NCBI GenBank assembly: GCA_039583705.1
Contig: JAVKSM010000017.1
Span: 1 to 35,952 of the forward strand
DNA length: 35,952 nt
Reading direction: 5' to 3'
From: JAVKSM01 sp039583705
GTDB lineage: Bacteria; Actinomycetota; Actinomycetes; Mycobacteriales; Pseudonocardiaceae
The notes under the pieces are model-generated. The model saw only the letters and a program-made list of their open reading frames with translations. It was not told the DNA's origin and made no database searches. The stretch's first letter is position 1. Every line of letters starts with the position of its first letter. Both the position numbers and the translations under genes were made by a program. Below are positions 1 through 8,199 of the stretch, piece by piece.

Positions 1-1590
1 ATCCACACCACCGCGGGCAGGCTCGCCGACCTCTACCGGCGCACCGACGAGGCGGTCCACGCCGGGTCGGCCCGGGCCGTGGCCAGGCAGCACGCCCGCG
101 GCAAGATGACGGCGCGCGAGCGCATCGACGCGCTGCTCGACCCGGGTTCCTTCGTCGAGTTGGACGAGCTGGCCCGGCACCGCTCGACGAACTTCGGGCA
201 GGACCGCAACCGCCCCTACGGCGACGGGGTGGTGACCGGCTACGGCACGGTCGACGGGCGCCAGGTGTGCGTGTTCAGCCAGGACGTCACGGTCTTCGGC
301 GGCAGCCTCGGGGAGGTGTACGGCGAGAAGATCGTCAAGGTCATGGACCTGGCACTCAGGACCGGCTGCCCGATCGTCGGGATAAACGAGGGCGGCGGGG
401 CCCGGATCCAGGAGGGCGTGGTCTCCCTCGGTCTCTACGGCGAGATCTTCCTGCGCAACACCCACGCCTCCGGGGTCGTCCCCCAGATCTCGCTGATCAT
501 GGGTGCGAACGCCGGCGGCCACGTCTACTCACCGGCGCTCACCGACTTCACGATCATGGTCGACGGGACGTCGCAGATGTTCATCACGGGACCGGACGTG
601 ATCAAGACAGTGACCGGCGAGGATGTCGGCTTCGAGGAGCTCGGCGGCGGCCGCACCCACAACACGAGGTCCGGCAACGCCCACTACCTCGGCGCCGACG
701 AGAAGGACGCGATCTCCTACGTCAAGGAGCTGCTGGGCTTCCTGCCGTCCAACAACCTCTCCGACCCGCCGGTCTTCGACGTGCCGTCGCTGTCGACGGT
801 CCCGGTGGCGGACACGGTCACCGGCTCCGACCGAGAGCTCGACGAGATCGTGCCGGACTCGGCCAACCAGCCCTACGACATGCACGAGGTGATCGCGCGG
901 GTGGTGGACGACGCCGAGTTCCTCGAGGTCCACCACCTGTTCGCGCCCAACATCATCGTCGGCTTCGGGCGGGTCGAGGGCCGCAGCGTCGGGGTCGTCG
1001 CCAACCAGCCCACCCAGCTCGCCGGGTGCCTGGACATCGACGCCAGCGAGAAGGCCGCCCGCTTCGTGCGGACCTGCGACGCGTTCAACGTCCCGGTGCT
1101 CACGTTCGTCGACGTCCCCGGTTTCCTGCCGGGCACCGACCAGGAATGGAGCGGCATCATCCGCCGCGGCGCCAAGCTCATCTACGCCTACGCCGAGGCG
1201 ACGGTCCCCAAGGTCACCGTGATCACTCGCAAGGCTTACGGCGGCGCGTACGACGTCATGGGCTCCAAGCACCTCGGCGCCGACGTCAACCTGGCGTGGC
1301 CGACCGCGCAGATCGCGGTCATGGGCGCCTCGGGCGCGGTGAACATCCTCCACCGCAGGACGCTCGCCGAGGCCGCCGAGCGCGGTGAGGACGTCGCGGC
1401 GTTGCGGTCGAAGCTCCAGCAGGACTACGAGGACACGCTCGCCAACCCCTACGTCGCCGCCGAGCGGGGCTACGTCGACTCGGTGATCCCCCCGTCGTAC
1501 ACCCGGGCGTACCTGGCCCGCGCGCTGCGGATGCTCGCCACCAAGCGGGCGACCCTGCCCGCCAAGAAGCACGGGAACATCCCGCTGTGA
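1..1590 (+). CDS. accD: acyl-CoA (propionyl-CoA) carboxylase beta subunit, 5' end outside window
   Basis: This is the carboxyltransferase subunit of an acyl-CoA carboxylase; it moves the carboxyl group from biotin to propionyl- or acetyl-CoA, giving methylmalonyl- or malonyl-CoA in the cytoplasm. The frame is open from base 1 (IHTTAGRLADLYRR...), so the true start lies upstream; a GTG at 79 is internal. Visible landmarks are the ARERIDALLDPGSF entry segment, GGGARIQEGV in the N-terminal crotonase fold, and KAYGGAYDVMGSK and MGASGAVNILHRR in the C-terminal half. Neighbours accE, maf, sseA, sufE and accA reproduce the Mycobacterium accD5-accE5 locus, so a PccB/AccD5-type enzyme is inferred; substrate preference cannot be proved from the sequence. 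Confidence 0.96.
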   Translation: MHTTAGRLADLYRRTDEAVHAGSARAVARQHARGKMTARERIDALLDPGSFVELDELARHRSTNFGQDRNRPYGDGVVTGYGTVDGRQVCVFSQDVTVFGGSLGEVYGEKIVKVMDLALRTGCPIVGINEGGGARIQEGVVSLGLYGEIFLRNTHASGVVPQISLIMGANAGGHVYSPALTDFTIMVDGTSQMFITGPDVIKTVTGEDVGFEELGGGRTHNTRSGNAHYLGADEKDAISYVKELLGFLPSNNLSDPPVFDVPSLSTVPVADTVTGSDRELDEIVPDSANQPYDMHEVIARVVDDAEFLEVHHLFAPNIIVGFGRVEGRSVGVVANQPTQLAGCLDIDASEKAARFVRTCDAFNVPVLTFVDVPGFLPGTDQEWSGIIRRGAKLIYAYAEATVPKVTVITRKAYGGAYDVMGSKHLGADVNLAWPTAQIAVMGASGAVNILHRRTLAEAAERGEDVAALRSKLQQDYEDTLANPYVAAERGYVDSVIPPSYTRAYLARALRMLATKRATLPAKKHGNIPL

Positions 1591-1811
1591 GAGCCGCCGG
1601 CGGGGAGCGGCCCGTGCTGCGGGCGATCCGCGGTGACGCGTCCGACGAGGAGCTCGCGGCGCTTCTCGTCGTGCTCGCCGCCGCGGCGGGGTCCGGGCCG
1701 GCACAGCCCGGGCCGCCCCGCCGGTCGGCCTGGGCGGACCGCGCCGCGCAGGTCCGGGCACCGCGCCAGCCTGGACCCGGGGCCTGGCAGGCCTCCGCAT
1801 GGCCCCGCTGA
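1587..1811 (+). CDS. accE: acyl-CoA carboxylase epsilon subunit
   Basis: A 74-residue protein starting at a GTG that overlaps the accD stop (GTGA), so translation is probably coupled. Actinobacterial epsilon subunits are short, poorly conserved proteins that bridge the alpha and beta carboxylase subunits and stimulate activity. What is seen is the family-like N-terminal core VLRAIRGDASDEELAALLVVLAA (positions about 10-32, read in two parts: VLRAIRGDAS and DEELAALLVVLAA), followed by an Ala/Pro/Arg-rich tail with tryptophans. Position between accD and maf supports the call more than sequence does. The 3' end overlaps maf by 13 bases. Confidence 0.85.
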   Translation: MRAAGGERPVLRAIRGDASDEELAALLVVLAAAAGSGPAQPGPPRRSAWADRAAQVRAPRQPGPGAWQASAWPR

Positions 1812-2461
1812 GGCCCCGCTCCGCGCCCGTGCGCCTGGTCCTCGCCTCCGCCTCGCCCGGCCGCCTCGCCGTGCTGCGCGCCGCGGGCGTCGACCCGGTG
1901 GTGGAGGTGTCCGGGGTGGACGAGGACGCCGTCGCCGCCGCGCTGCCGGACCCGACCCCGACCGAGCTGGTGACCGCCCTGGCCGCGGCGAAGGCACGGG
2001 CTGTCGTCGAGCGGGTCAGCGCGCGCTGCCCCGACGCGGTCGTCGTCGGGTGCGACTCGCTGCTGGTCCTCGACGGTTCGACGATCGGCAAGCCGGGCAC
2101 GGTGGCGCGTGCCAGGCAGCGTTGGTCGCGGCTGGCCGGACGCAGCGGCGAACTGGTGACCGGCCACGCCGCGCTCCGGCTCGACGGCGGCGTGCCGACC
2201 CGCACCGCCGAGGGTCACGCCACCACCGTCGTCCGGTTCGCCGAGCCGACCCCGCACGAGTTGGAGGCCTACCTCGCCACGGGCGAACCGCTCGACGTCG
2301 CGGGTGCCTTCACCCTCGACGGGCTGGGCGGCTGGTTCGTCGAGACCATCGACGGGCATCCCTCGAACGTGGTCGGGCTCAGCCTGCCGCTCACCCGGCG
2401 GCTGCTTGCCCGGGTCGGGGTCGACGTGACCGACCTGTGGCGGCCGGTCGCACCTGACTAG
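1799..2461 (+). CDS. maf: Maf-family nucleoside triphosphate pyrophosphatase
   Basis: A 220-residue Maf protein, of normal family length. Maf enzymes hydrolyse non-canonical or modified nucleoside triphosphates to monophosphates and act as house-cleaning enzymes. The N-terminal signature reads LASASPGRLAVLRAAGV (residues about 12-28); many Maf proteins have Arg where the Gly is. GCDSLLVLDG and the GKPG turn form the middle of the active-site cleft, and the catalytic-base region lies in the C-terminal half (LDVAGAFTLDGLGG). The ATG at 1799 lies inside the end of accE, so it is part of the carboxylase transcript. The same gene order (accD5-accE5-maf-sseA) is known in Mycobacterium tuberculosis. 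Confidence 0.93.
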   Translation: MAPLRPRSAPVRLVLASASPGRLAVLRAAGVDPVVEVSGVDEDAVAAALPDPTPTELVTALAAAKARAVVERVSARCPDAVVVGCDSLLVLDGSTIGKPGTVARARQRWSRLAGRSGELVTGHAALRLDGGVPTRTAEGHATTVVRFAEPTPHELEAYLATGEPLDVAGAFTLDGLGGWFVETIDGHPSNVVGLSLPLTRRLLARVGVDVTDLWRPVAPD

Positions 2462-2464
2462 AGT
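2459..2464 (+). promoter_or_regulatory. -10 box of a leaderless promoter for sseA
   Basis: TAGAGT (fits TANNNT) overlaps the maf stop and is followed by exactly 7 nt and then the sseA ATG at 2472. No Shine-Dalgarno is seen. This spacing is typical of actinobacterial leaderless transcripts. A -35 box is not obvious. Confidence 0.5.
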
Positions 2465-2471
2465 CGGCGTC

Positions 2472-3374
2472 ATGCCCCCCACACCCGACACCGATCCGAA
2501 GTTCACAGAATACGCGCACCCGGAGCGCCTGGTGACGACGACCTGGCTCGCAGAACATGCCGACGATCCGGGCATCGTCATCGTGGAGTCCGACGAGGAC
2601 GTGCTGCTCTACGACACCGGGCACATCCCCGGCGCAGTCAAGGTCGACTGGCACACCGAGCTCAACGACCCGGTGACCCGCGACTACGTCGACGGCGCCA
2701 GGTTCGCCGAGCTGATGTCCGCCAAGGGGATCAGCCGCGACACCACGGTCGTGGTCTACGGCGACAAGAACAACTGGTGGGCCGCCTACGCCCTGTGGGT
2801 GTTCACGCTCTTCGGGCACCCCGACGCCCGGCTGCTGGACGGCGGCCGCGCCAAGTGGATCGCCGAGGACCGACCGATGACGACCGAGGCGCCGGCGCGC
2901 GAGCGATCCGACTATCCCGTGGTCGAGCGCGACGACTCGGCGATCCGGGCGTTCCGGGACGAGGTCCTCGCCCACCTGGGCAAGCCGTTGGTCGACGTCC
3001 GCTCACCGGGCGAGTACACCGGCGAGCTGCTGCACATGCCGGACTACCCGCAGGAGGGCGCGGTGCGCGGCGGTCACATCCCGGGCGCGGCGAGCGTGCC
3101 GTGGGCCCGGGCGGCGGCCGCGGACGCCACGTTCCGTCCCCGCGCCGAGCTGGAGGCGATCTACGCGGGCGAGGCCGGGCTCTCGCCGGACGACGACGTG
3201 GTGGTCTACTGCCGCATCGGCGAGCGCTCCAGCCACACCTGGTTCGTGCTCACCCACCTCCTCGGTTACCCCACGGTGCGCAACTACGACGGCTCGTGGA
3301 CCGAGTGGGGCAACACCGTGCGGGTGCCGATCGCGACCGGGAGCGAGCCGGGGCGGGTACCCGGGTCGCCATGA
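2472..3374 (+). CDS. sseA: thiosulfate sulfurtransferase (two-domain rhodanese)
   Basis: A 300-residue protein made of two rhodanese domains: an inactive N-terminal domain (about residues 20-140) and a catalytic C-terminal domain (about 160-290). The active-site loop is CRIGERSSHTW, with the persulfide-carrying Cys first, as in CysA2/SseA-type actinobacterial sulfurtransferases. Known activity of the family is transfer of sulfane sulfur from thiosulfate or 3-mercaptopyruvate to a thiol acceptor. It overlaps sufE by ATGA, which makes a sulfur-relay partnership likely. It sits between maf and the SufE gene exactly as in M. tuberculosis (Rv3283). Confidence 0.95.
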   Translation: MPPTPDTDPKFTEYAHPERLVTTTWLAEHADDPGIVIVESDEDVLLYDTGHIPGAVKVDWHTELNDPVTRDYVDGARFAELMSAKGISRDTTVVVYGDKNNWWAAYALWVFTLFGHPDARLLDGGRAKWIAEDRPMTTEAPARERSDYPVVERDDSAIRAFRDEVLAHLGKPLVDVRSPGEYTGELLHMPDYPQEGAVRGGHIPGAASVPWARAAAADATFRPRAELEAIYAGEAGLSPDDDVVVYCRIGERSSHTWFVLTHLLGYPTVRNYDGSWTEWGNTVRVPIATGSEPGRVPGSP

Positions 3375-3811
3375 GCACGCTGCCGCCGAAGCTGACGGAG
3401 CTGGTCGAGGACTTCGAGGCGGTCGGCCCTTCCGACCGGCTGCAGTTGCTGTTGGAGCTCTCCCGCGAGCTGCCGGAGCTGCCGGAGCGGTTCCTGGACC
3501 ACCGGGAGGAGATGGAGCAGGTCCCGGAGTGCCAGACGCCGTTGTTCCTGGCCGTCGAGGTGGCGCCGGACCGGGAACGCCGGGTGCGGTTGTTCTTCGC
3601 CGCGCCCGCCGAATCACCGACGACGCGCGGCTTCGCCTCGATCATGGCGACCGGGCTGGACGGCGAGCCGGCGGCCGACGTGCTCGCGGTGCCGGACGAC
3701 TTCTACGTCCGACTCGGGCTCGCGGAAGCGGTCAGCCCGCTGCGGCTGCGGGGCATGGCCGCGATGCTGTCGAGGATCAAGCGCCAGGTCCGCGACCGCA
3801 GCGCACCCTGA
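3371..3811 (+). CDS. sufE: SufE-family sulfur acceptor protein
   Basis: A 146-residue protein starting at ATG 3371, which overlaps the sseA stop (ATGA). SufE proteins accept persulfide sulfur on one Cys and stimulate cysteine desulfurases during Fe-S cluster assembly. The candidate acceptor Cys is in the motif ECQTPLFL (about residue 56), preceded by the family's N-terminal helices (LVEDFEAVGPSDRLQLLLEL). The C-terminal half carries the usual RGFASIMATGLDGEPAAD region. Tight coupling to sseA suggests that the rhodanese could be its sulfur donor, but that is inference; no suf operon is present in this window. Confidence 0.93.
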   Translation: MSTLPPKLTELVEDFEAVGPSDRLQLLLELSRELPELPERFLDHREEMEQVPECQTPLFLAVEVAPDRERRVRLFFAAPAESPTTRGFASIMATGLDGEPAADVLAVPDDFYVRLGLAEAVSPLRLRGMAAMLSRIKRQVRDRSAP

Positions 3812-3833
3812 GGCCAGCCGCCAGGTGCCGCTC

Positions 3834-3839
3834 TAGACT
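3834..3839 (+). promoter_or_regulatory. possible -10 box upstream of accA
   Basis: TAGACT fits TANNNT and lies about 60 nt before the accA GTG, so it would give a leadered transcript. No convincing -35 box. It suggests that accA can be transcribed separately from the upstream genes. Confidence 0.3.
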
Positions 3840-3900
3840 CCGCCCACGCTCCCGGACCGCACTCCGGTCCACAGCCCACGCCGCGCCGAGGAGGCCGCAG

Positions 3901-5694
3901 GTGCCCCAGCCCCACCCGACGACCCTGCGCAAGGTGCTGATCGCCAACCGTGGGGAGATCGCCGTGCGGGTCGCCCGCGCCTGCCGGGACGCCGGGCTGA
4001 GCAGCGTGGCCGTGTACGCCGAACCGGACCGTGACGCCCCGTTCGTCCGGATGGCCGACGAAGCGTTCGCGTTGGGCGGTACCACCGCGGGCGAGTCCTA
4101 CCTGAACCTCGGCAAGATCGTCGAGGTTGCCGCCAGGGCCGGCGCCGACACGGTCCACCCCGGCTACGGGTTCCTGTCGGAGAACGCCGACTTCGCCCAG
4201 GCGGTGCTCGACGCCGGGCTCACGTGGGTCGGTCCGACGCCGCGGACGATCCGCGACCTCGGCGACAAGGTCACCGCACGCAAGATCGCCGAGCGGGCGG
4301 GCGCCCCGCTGGTGCCAGGGACGAGGGATCCGGTGTCCGGCGCCGAGGAGGTACGCGCGTTCGCCGCGGCACACGGCCTGCCTGTCGCGATCAAGGCGGC
4401 GTTCGGCGGCGGCGGGCGTGGCCTCAAGGTGGCACGCGAGCTGGCCGAGATCGCCGAGCTGTACGAGTCGGCGGTGCGCGAGGCCGTGTCCGCGTTCGGC
4501 CGCGGCGAGTGCTTCGTCGAGCGGTACCTCGACCGGCCCCGCCACGTCGAGGCCCAGGTGCTCGCCGACACCCACGGCAACGTCGTCGTCGTCGGTACCC
4601 GGGACTGTTCGCTGCAGCGGCGGCACCAGAAGCTCGTCGAGGAGGCACCGGCGCCGTTTCTGACCGACGAGCAGCGCCGCATGGTCCACGAGAGCGCCAG
4701 GGCGATCTGCGTCGAGTCCGGCTACCAGGGAGCGGGCACCGTGGAGTTCCTCGTCGGCCAGGACGGGACGGTCTCTTTCTTGGAGGTGAACACCCGCCTG
4801 CAGGTGGAGCACCCGGTGTCGGAGGAGACCACGGGCATCGACCTGGTCCGCGAGCAGTTCCGGATCGCCGCCGGGGAGAAGCTGCGCTTCGACTCCGACC
4901 CGCAGCCGCGCGGGCACGCCATCGAGTTCCGCATCAACGGTGAGGACGCCGGACGGGGCTTCCTGCCGGCCCCGGGCACGGTGACGCGGTGGGTGCCGCC
5001 GTCCGGACCCGGGGTGCGGGTGGACGCCGGAGTGGAGAGCGGCACGGTGGTCGGCGGCGCCTTCGACTCGCTGCTGGCCAAGCTCATCGTCGTCGGGGAG
5101 GACCGGACGCAGGCCCTGGCGCGCTCCCGGCGGGCGCTGGCCGAGATCGTCGCCGAGGGGATCGCGACGGTCATCCCGTTCCACCGCGCCGTGGTGGACG
5201 ACCCCGCCTTCGCCGCCGCGGACGAGGAGCACTTCAGGGTGCACACCCGGTGGATCGAGACCGAGTTCGACAACCAGATCCCGCCGTTTCCCGAAGCCGT
5301 CGGCGTGGCGGCGGACGGGGCGCCGCGGCGGACGGTCGTCGTCGAGGTCGGCGGCCGGCGGTTGGAGGTCTCACTGCCCGGTGACCTGGTCTTGGGCGGC
5401 GGGACGGCCACAACGGCCACCACGGCCAGCCGTGCGCCGGCCCGGCGGCGCGGTGGCGGCCGCCGCGCCGCCACCTCCGGCGACGCGGTCACGGCTCCGA
5501 TGCGGGGAACCGTCGTCAAGGTCGCGGTGGCCGACGGGGACCCGGTGACGGCTGGTGACCTCGTGGTCGTCGTCGAGGCCATGAAGATGGAGAACCCGGT
5601 GCGGGCACACAAGGGCGGCACGGTCACCGGGCTGTCCGCCCACCCGGGCTCCCCGGTCACCCAGGGCGCGGTCATCTGCGAGATCAAGGACTGA
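3901..5694 (+). CDS. accA: acyl-CoA carboxylase alpha subunit: biotin carboxylase plus biotin carboxyl carrier domain
   Basis: A 597-residue biotinylated alpha subunit, close to the 600 residues of M. tuberculosis AccA3. It carboxylates biotin with ATP and bicarbonate and hands the carboxyl group to AccD. Domains in order: biotin carboxylase N-domain (KVLIANRGEIAVRVARACR), ATP-grasp with the glycine-rich loop KAAFGGGGRG and FLEVNTRLQVEHPV, C-domain (GHAIEFRINGED), a variable linker, and a C-terminal biotinyl domain with VEAMKMEN, in which Lys562 is the biotinylated residue. GTG 3901 is chosen because GAGGAGG lies just upstream and the conserved domain starts at once. In Mycobacterium accA3 is on the opposite strand; here it is co-directional with accD/accE. 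Confidence 0.96.
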   Translation: MPQPHPTTLRKVLIANRGEIAVRVARACRDAGLSSVAVYAEPDRDAPFVRMADEAFALGGTTAGESYLNLGKIVEVAARAGADTVHPGYGFLSENADFAQAVLDAGLTWVGPTPRTIRDLGDKVTARKIAERAGAPLVPGTRDPVSGAEEVRAFAAAHGLPVAIKAAFGGGGRGLKVARELAEIAELYESAVREAVSAFGRGECFVERYLDRPRHVEAQVLADTHGNVVVVGTRDCSLQRRHQKLVEEAPAPFLTDEQRRMVHESARAICVESGYQGAGTVEFLVGQDGTVSFLEVNTRLQVEHPVSEETTGIDLVREQFRIAAGEKLRFDSDPQPRGHAIEFRINGEDAGRGFLPAPGTVTRWVPPSGPGVRVDAGVESGTVVGGAFDSLLAKLIVVGEDRTQALARSRRALAEIVAEGIATVIPFHRAVVDDPAFAAADEEHFRVHTRWIETEFDNQIPPFPEAVGVAADGAPRRTVVVEVGGRRLEVSLPGDLVLGGGTATTATTASRAPARRRGGGRRAATSGDAVTAPMRGTVVKVAVADGDPVTAGDLVVVVEAMKMENPVRAHKGGTVTGLSAHPGSPVTQGAVICEIKD

Positions 5695-5786
5695 GGGACT
5701 GGCCCGGTGAGCCACGCAGGTCCGCCGCGTGAGAAAGAACGCGACATGATGAGCCCGCCACCCAGACCGTCGGCAGGGGGGATGCC

Positions 5787-6953
5787 ATGAAGCAACCTGT
5801 CACCCGCATCCAGGCACGCAACTTCCGCTCGCTCGCCGATGTCGACATCGGGCTCTCGCCACTCAGCGTCCTCATCGGACCGAACGGGTCCGGGAAGACC
5901 AACGTGCTCAACGTGTTGCGCTTCCTCGCCATGATGGTGCGGTTCGACCTCGCGGCCGCTCTGGAGCGTTGGAACGGCTTCGACCACATCCAGCGACAGT
6001 CCGAAAAGCCCGGGCCCGTACGCCTCATCATCGAAGGCGCCATCACCCCCAACGCCAGCGCCACCGCACCGGACCGCTACGAGTTGCGGCTCAGGCGTTC
6101 CGGACGCTCGATCTCGCGGGAGGAGGAGTTCACGTTCAAGCGGACGGGGGGCCGGGGGCGCCGGATCACCGTGAGCGGTGACGTCGTGACGATCTCCGAA
6201 GGAGAGGACACCTTCTCCCGCAACCTCGCCAGCAAGCAGACGACCGGCCTGGCGACCCTCCCCAAACTGTCCGACGAGGAAGGCGGGCTGGGCATCCGCG
6301 GCTTCACCGAGTTCCTCTCCGAGATCCGGGTGCTCGAACCGGATGTGGAGGCGGCGCGTCGGCCGACCCGGCAGTACGACTCGCGCCTCGCTGCCGATGC
6401 GAGCAACCTCGCCGATGCCCTGGCCCGCATCCAGCGCGGTGACGAGGACTCATGGGAGCTGCTCAAGGCGGAGCTGGCGCGGTGCCTACCCGGCCTCCGT
6501 GACGTGCAACTCGTCCCGGTCGGCGGCGCGGCTCGTTCGGTCAGCGTCCAGATCCACGAGCACGGCGTCGCCAAACCGATCGAACTGGCCGACGCCTCCT
6601 ACGGCACTGTTCGCCTGCTGGCGCTGCTCACGGCACTGCACGAGCCCGACCCGCCGCCGTTCACCGCCATCGAGGAGATCGATCACGGGCTGCACCCGTA
6701 CGCGATGGACGTGCTGCTCGAACGGCTCCGGGCGGCCAGCCGCCGCACCCAGATCCTCGCCGCGACACACTCGCCAACCCTCGTGAACCGGCTCCGGCCC
6801 GAGGAGATCATCGTGTGCGACCGGGATCCGGCAACCGGCGCCTCCGTCATCCCCGCGACGACCGCCGCGGAGATCTCCCGGGCCGTCCGCGAGTCCGCCT
6901 ACGACCCTGGCGAGCTGTGGTTCTCCGGCGCGCTCCGCGGAGTCCCGGCGTGA
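5787..6953 (+). CDS. AAA-family ATPase (RecF/OLD-like, AAA_21 type)
   Basis: A 388-residue ATPase of the SMC/RecF/OLD style. Walker A is GPNGSGKTN near residue 31; the Walker B block is IEEIDHGLHP, and ATHSPTLVNRL is a downstream His-loop. The middle has no recognisable nuclease or coiled-coil signature. The ATG follows a strong GGGGGG-type ribosome site. The stop overlaps the GTG of a DUF4276/TOPRIM-like gene (GTGA), so the two are translated together. ATPase plus TOPRIM-like nuclease pairs are a recurring architecture in anti-phage systems (OLD, PARIS, Gabija families), so a defence role is plausible but is inferred from architecture only. Confidence 0.85.
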   Translation: MKQPVTRIQARNFRSLADVDIGLSPLSVLIGPNGSGKTNVLNVLRFLAMMVRFDLAAALERWNGFDHIQRQSEKPGPVRLIIEGAITPNASATAPDRYELRLRRSGRSISREEEFTFKRTGGRGRRITVSGDVVTISEGEDTFSRNLASKQTTGLATLPKLSDEEGGLGIRGFTEFLSEIRVLEPDVEAARRPTRQYDSRLAADASNLADALARIQRGDEDSWELLKAELARCLPGLRDVQLVPVGGAARSVSVQIHEHGVAKPIELADASYGTVRLLALLTALHEPDPPPFTAIEEIDHGLHPYAMDVLLERLRAASRRTQILAATHSPTLVNRLRPEEIIVCDRDPATGASVIPATTAAEISRAVRESAYDPGELWFSGALRGVPA

Positions 6954-7564
6954 CGAGAACTTCCGGCACGGTGCTCGTCTTCGGCGAGAGCATCAACGAC
7001 TCGGCCAGCATCCACAAGCTGCTGATCGCGGCCAACGCCGCGCTCGACGGCCGGGTCAAGGCCCTGCCCCGGCCGATCTCGCTGAACAGGCACGCCAAGT
7101 GGCCCGCAGTGCGCAACTGGGTCGACGAACTGCACCGCGCCATCCGTGGGTTCGAGGCCACCGGTCAGAGCATTGCCGCCGTCGTCGTCCATCGAGACGC
7201 TGACGGTCACGACCCCGACGGGCGCATCCACACCGACCTCGCCCGTCAGATCGCGCAGACCGGCGGGCTCCCGGTCGTCCCGGTGCAGGAGATCGAGGCA
7301 TGGTGGTTCCTGTTCCCGCAAGCCGTCGAGGCGGTGCGCCCCCGGGTCTGGCGCGGCAAGCTCCCCCGCACCGCAAGGGACGTGGAGCTCATCGACCGGC
7401 CGAAGGAGAGGTTGCAGCAGCTCACCCGTACCACGGGAGCGCCGGAGTACTCCGAGGCCGACTCCCCCGCAATCGCGGAGAAGATCCGCGCGTTGAGGCC
7501 GGCTCGCGTCGGCAGCTCGCTTTCCTACGATCGGCTCGTCGCAACCGCGAGGGGGATCCGATGA
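6950..7564 (+). CDS. DUF4276-like, TOPRIM-type protein
   Basis: A 204-residue protein whose GTG start overlaps the ATPase stop. Features consistent with a TOPRIM-like fold are an N-terminal strand with Glu (VLVFGESINDSA), an HRDADG segment supplying D-x-D metal ligands after a hydrophobic strand (AAVVVHRDADG), and a later VQEIEAWW element, which is characteristic of DUF4276 proteins. In related pairs such a protein is the nuclease or effector activated by the ATPase. No target is known and catalysis is not proven. Other possibilities are an RNA-targeting nuclease or an inactive partner. Confidence 0.7.
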   Translation: MTRTSGTVLVFGESINDSASIHKLLIAANAALDGRVKALPRPISLNRHAKWPAVRNWVDELHRAIRGFEATGQSIAAVVVHRDADGHDPDGRIHTDLARQIAQTGGLPVVPVQEIEAWWFLFPQAVEAVRPRVWRGKLPRTARDVELIDRPKERLQQLTRTTGAPEYSEADSPAIAEKIRALRPARVGSSLSYDRLVATARGIR

Positions 7565-7633
7565 GCCCGCCGCTGGCCTCCCAGCGGTTCGGGTTGTCCC
7601 GGTAACCAGGGGCTGAGGACTGCTCGGATTACC

Positions 7634-7639
7634 TACCAT
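7634..7639 (+). promoter_or_regulatory. -10 box for the DUF1707 gene
   Basis: TACCAT (TANNNT) is followed by 6 nt and GTG 7646, suggesting a leaderless transcript. An ATG overlapping the box is out of frame and closes after three codons. Confidence 0.4.
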
Positions 7640-7645
7640 GGGCTG

Positions 7646-8131
7646 GTGAGCCAACCCGCCCCGGAGCTGCGCATCGGGAACGCCGAGCGCGCGTCGGCGA
7701 TGAAGGCGCTGGACGAGCACATGTCGGCCGGGCGCTTGAGCATCGACGAGTACGGCGACCGGACCGCCGCCGCCTCGACCGCGACGACCCGCTCCGAGCT
7801 CGTCGCGTTGTTCAGCGACCTACCGGCCCCGCACCCGGTGCTTCCCGACCCGACGGCTGTCGGGGGGTGGCTGCCGGACCGAGCGGGGTCCGCGACCCCG
7901 GCGACCCCGGCGACCTACCCGGACCGACCGGTGTTCGGGCGGTGGGGGCCGCGGCTGGTCGCCCTCACGCCGCTGGTCGCGGTCGCACTGTTCTTCGCCA
8001 CCAGCGGGCTCTGGCACTTCTCGTGGGTGTTCTTCCTGCTGGTCCCGGCCGTGGGAACCCTCGTCCACGGTGGCCGGCGCGACCGTCGCCACCGTCGCTA
8101 CCGTCGGATGTACCGCCGCGAGCTGGATTAG
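7646..8131 (+). CDS. DUF1707 domain membrane protein
   Basis: A 161-residue protein. The N-terminal 50 residues match the DUF1707 pattern: LRIGNAERASAMKALDEHMS, then GRLSIDEYGDRTAAAS and TRSELVALFSDLP. A Pro/Thr-rich linker leads to two closely spaced hydrophobic stretches (LVALTPLVAVALFFATS and WVFFLLVPAVGTLVHG, about residues 108-145), so the C-terminus is a short membrane hairpin ending in a very basic tail (RRDRRHRRYRRMYRRE). DUF1707 proteins are common in actinobacteria, often several per genome; their role is unknown. The gene is monocistronic in appearance, with its own -10 box. Confidence 0.88.
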   Translation: MSQPAPELRIGNAERASAMKALDEHMSAGRLSIDEYGDRTAAASTATTRSELVALFSDLPAPHPVLPDPTAVGGWLPDRAGSATPATPATYPDRPVFGRWGPRLVALTPLVAVALFFATSGLWHFSWVFFLLVPAVGTLVHGGRRDRRHRRYRRMYRRELD

Positions 8132-8186
8132 GCTGCCACGTCACACCGCCCGGCGGGGCGCACCGTCGCGGACGCCGGGTCAGGGA

Positions 8187-8192
8187 TATGGT
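8187..8192 (+). promoter_or_regulatory. -10 box of leaderless promoter for the SNF2 gene
   Basis: TATGGT followed by 7 nt and GTG 8200. The box includes an in-frame ATG at 8188, which would be the other possible start, but that ATG would have its ribosome site only 2-3 nt away. Confidence 0.45.
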
Positions 8193-8199
8193 CCCGGCC

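Noticed and set aside
529..2205. A 558-codon open frame on the minus strand over accD, accE and maf
   Set aside because: It is the antisense shadow of three well-recognised genes; high G+C keeps this frame open and the protein is low-complexity Arg/Gly/Asp sequence.
3529..3900. An N-terminal extension of AccA from an ATG inside sufE
   Set aside because: The extra residues are the sufE gene read in another frame; GTG 3901 has a ribosome site and gives the usual length.
7867..8199. Extension of the SNF2 protein back into the DUF1707 gene
   Set aside because: The extension is the DUF1707 sequence in another frame; the leaderless -10 box marks GTG 8200.
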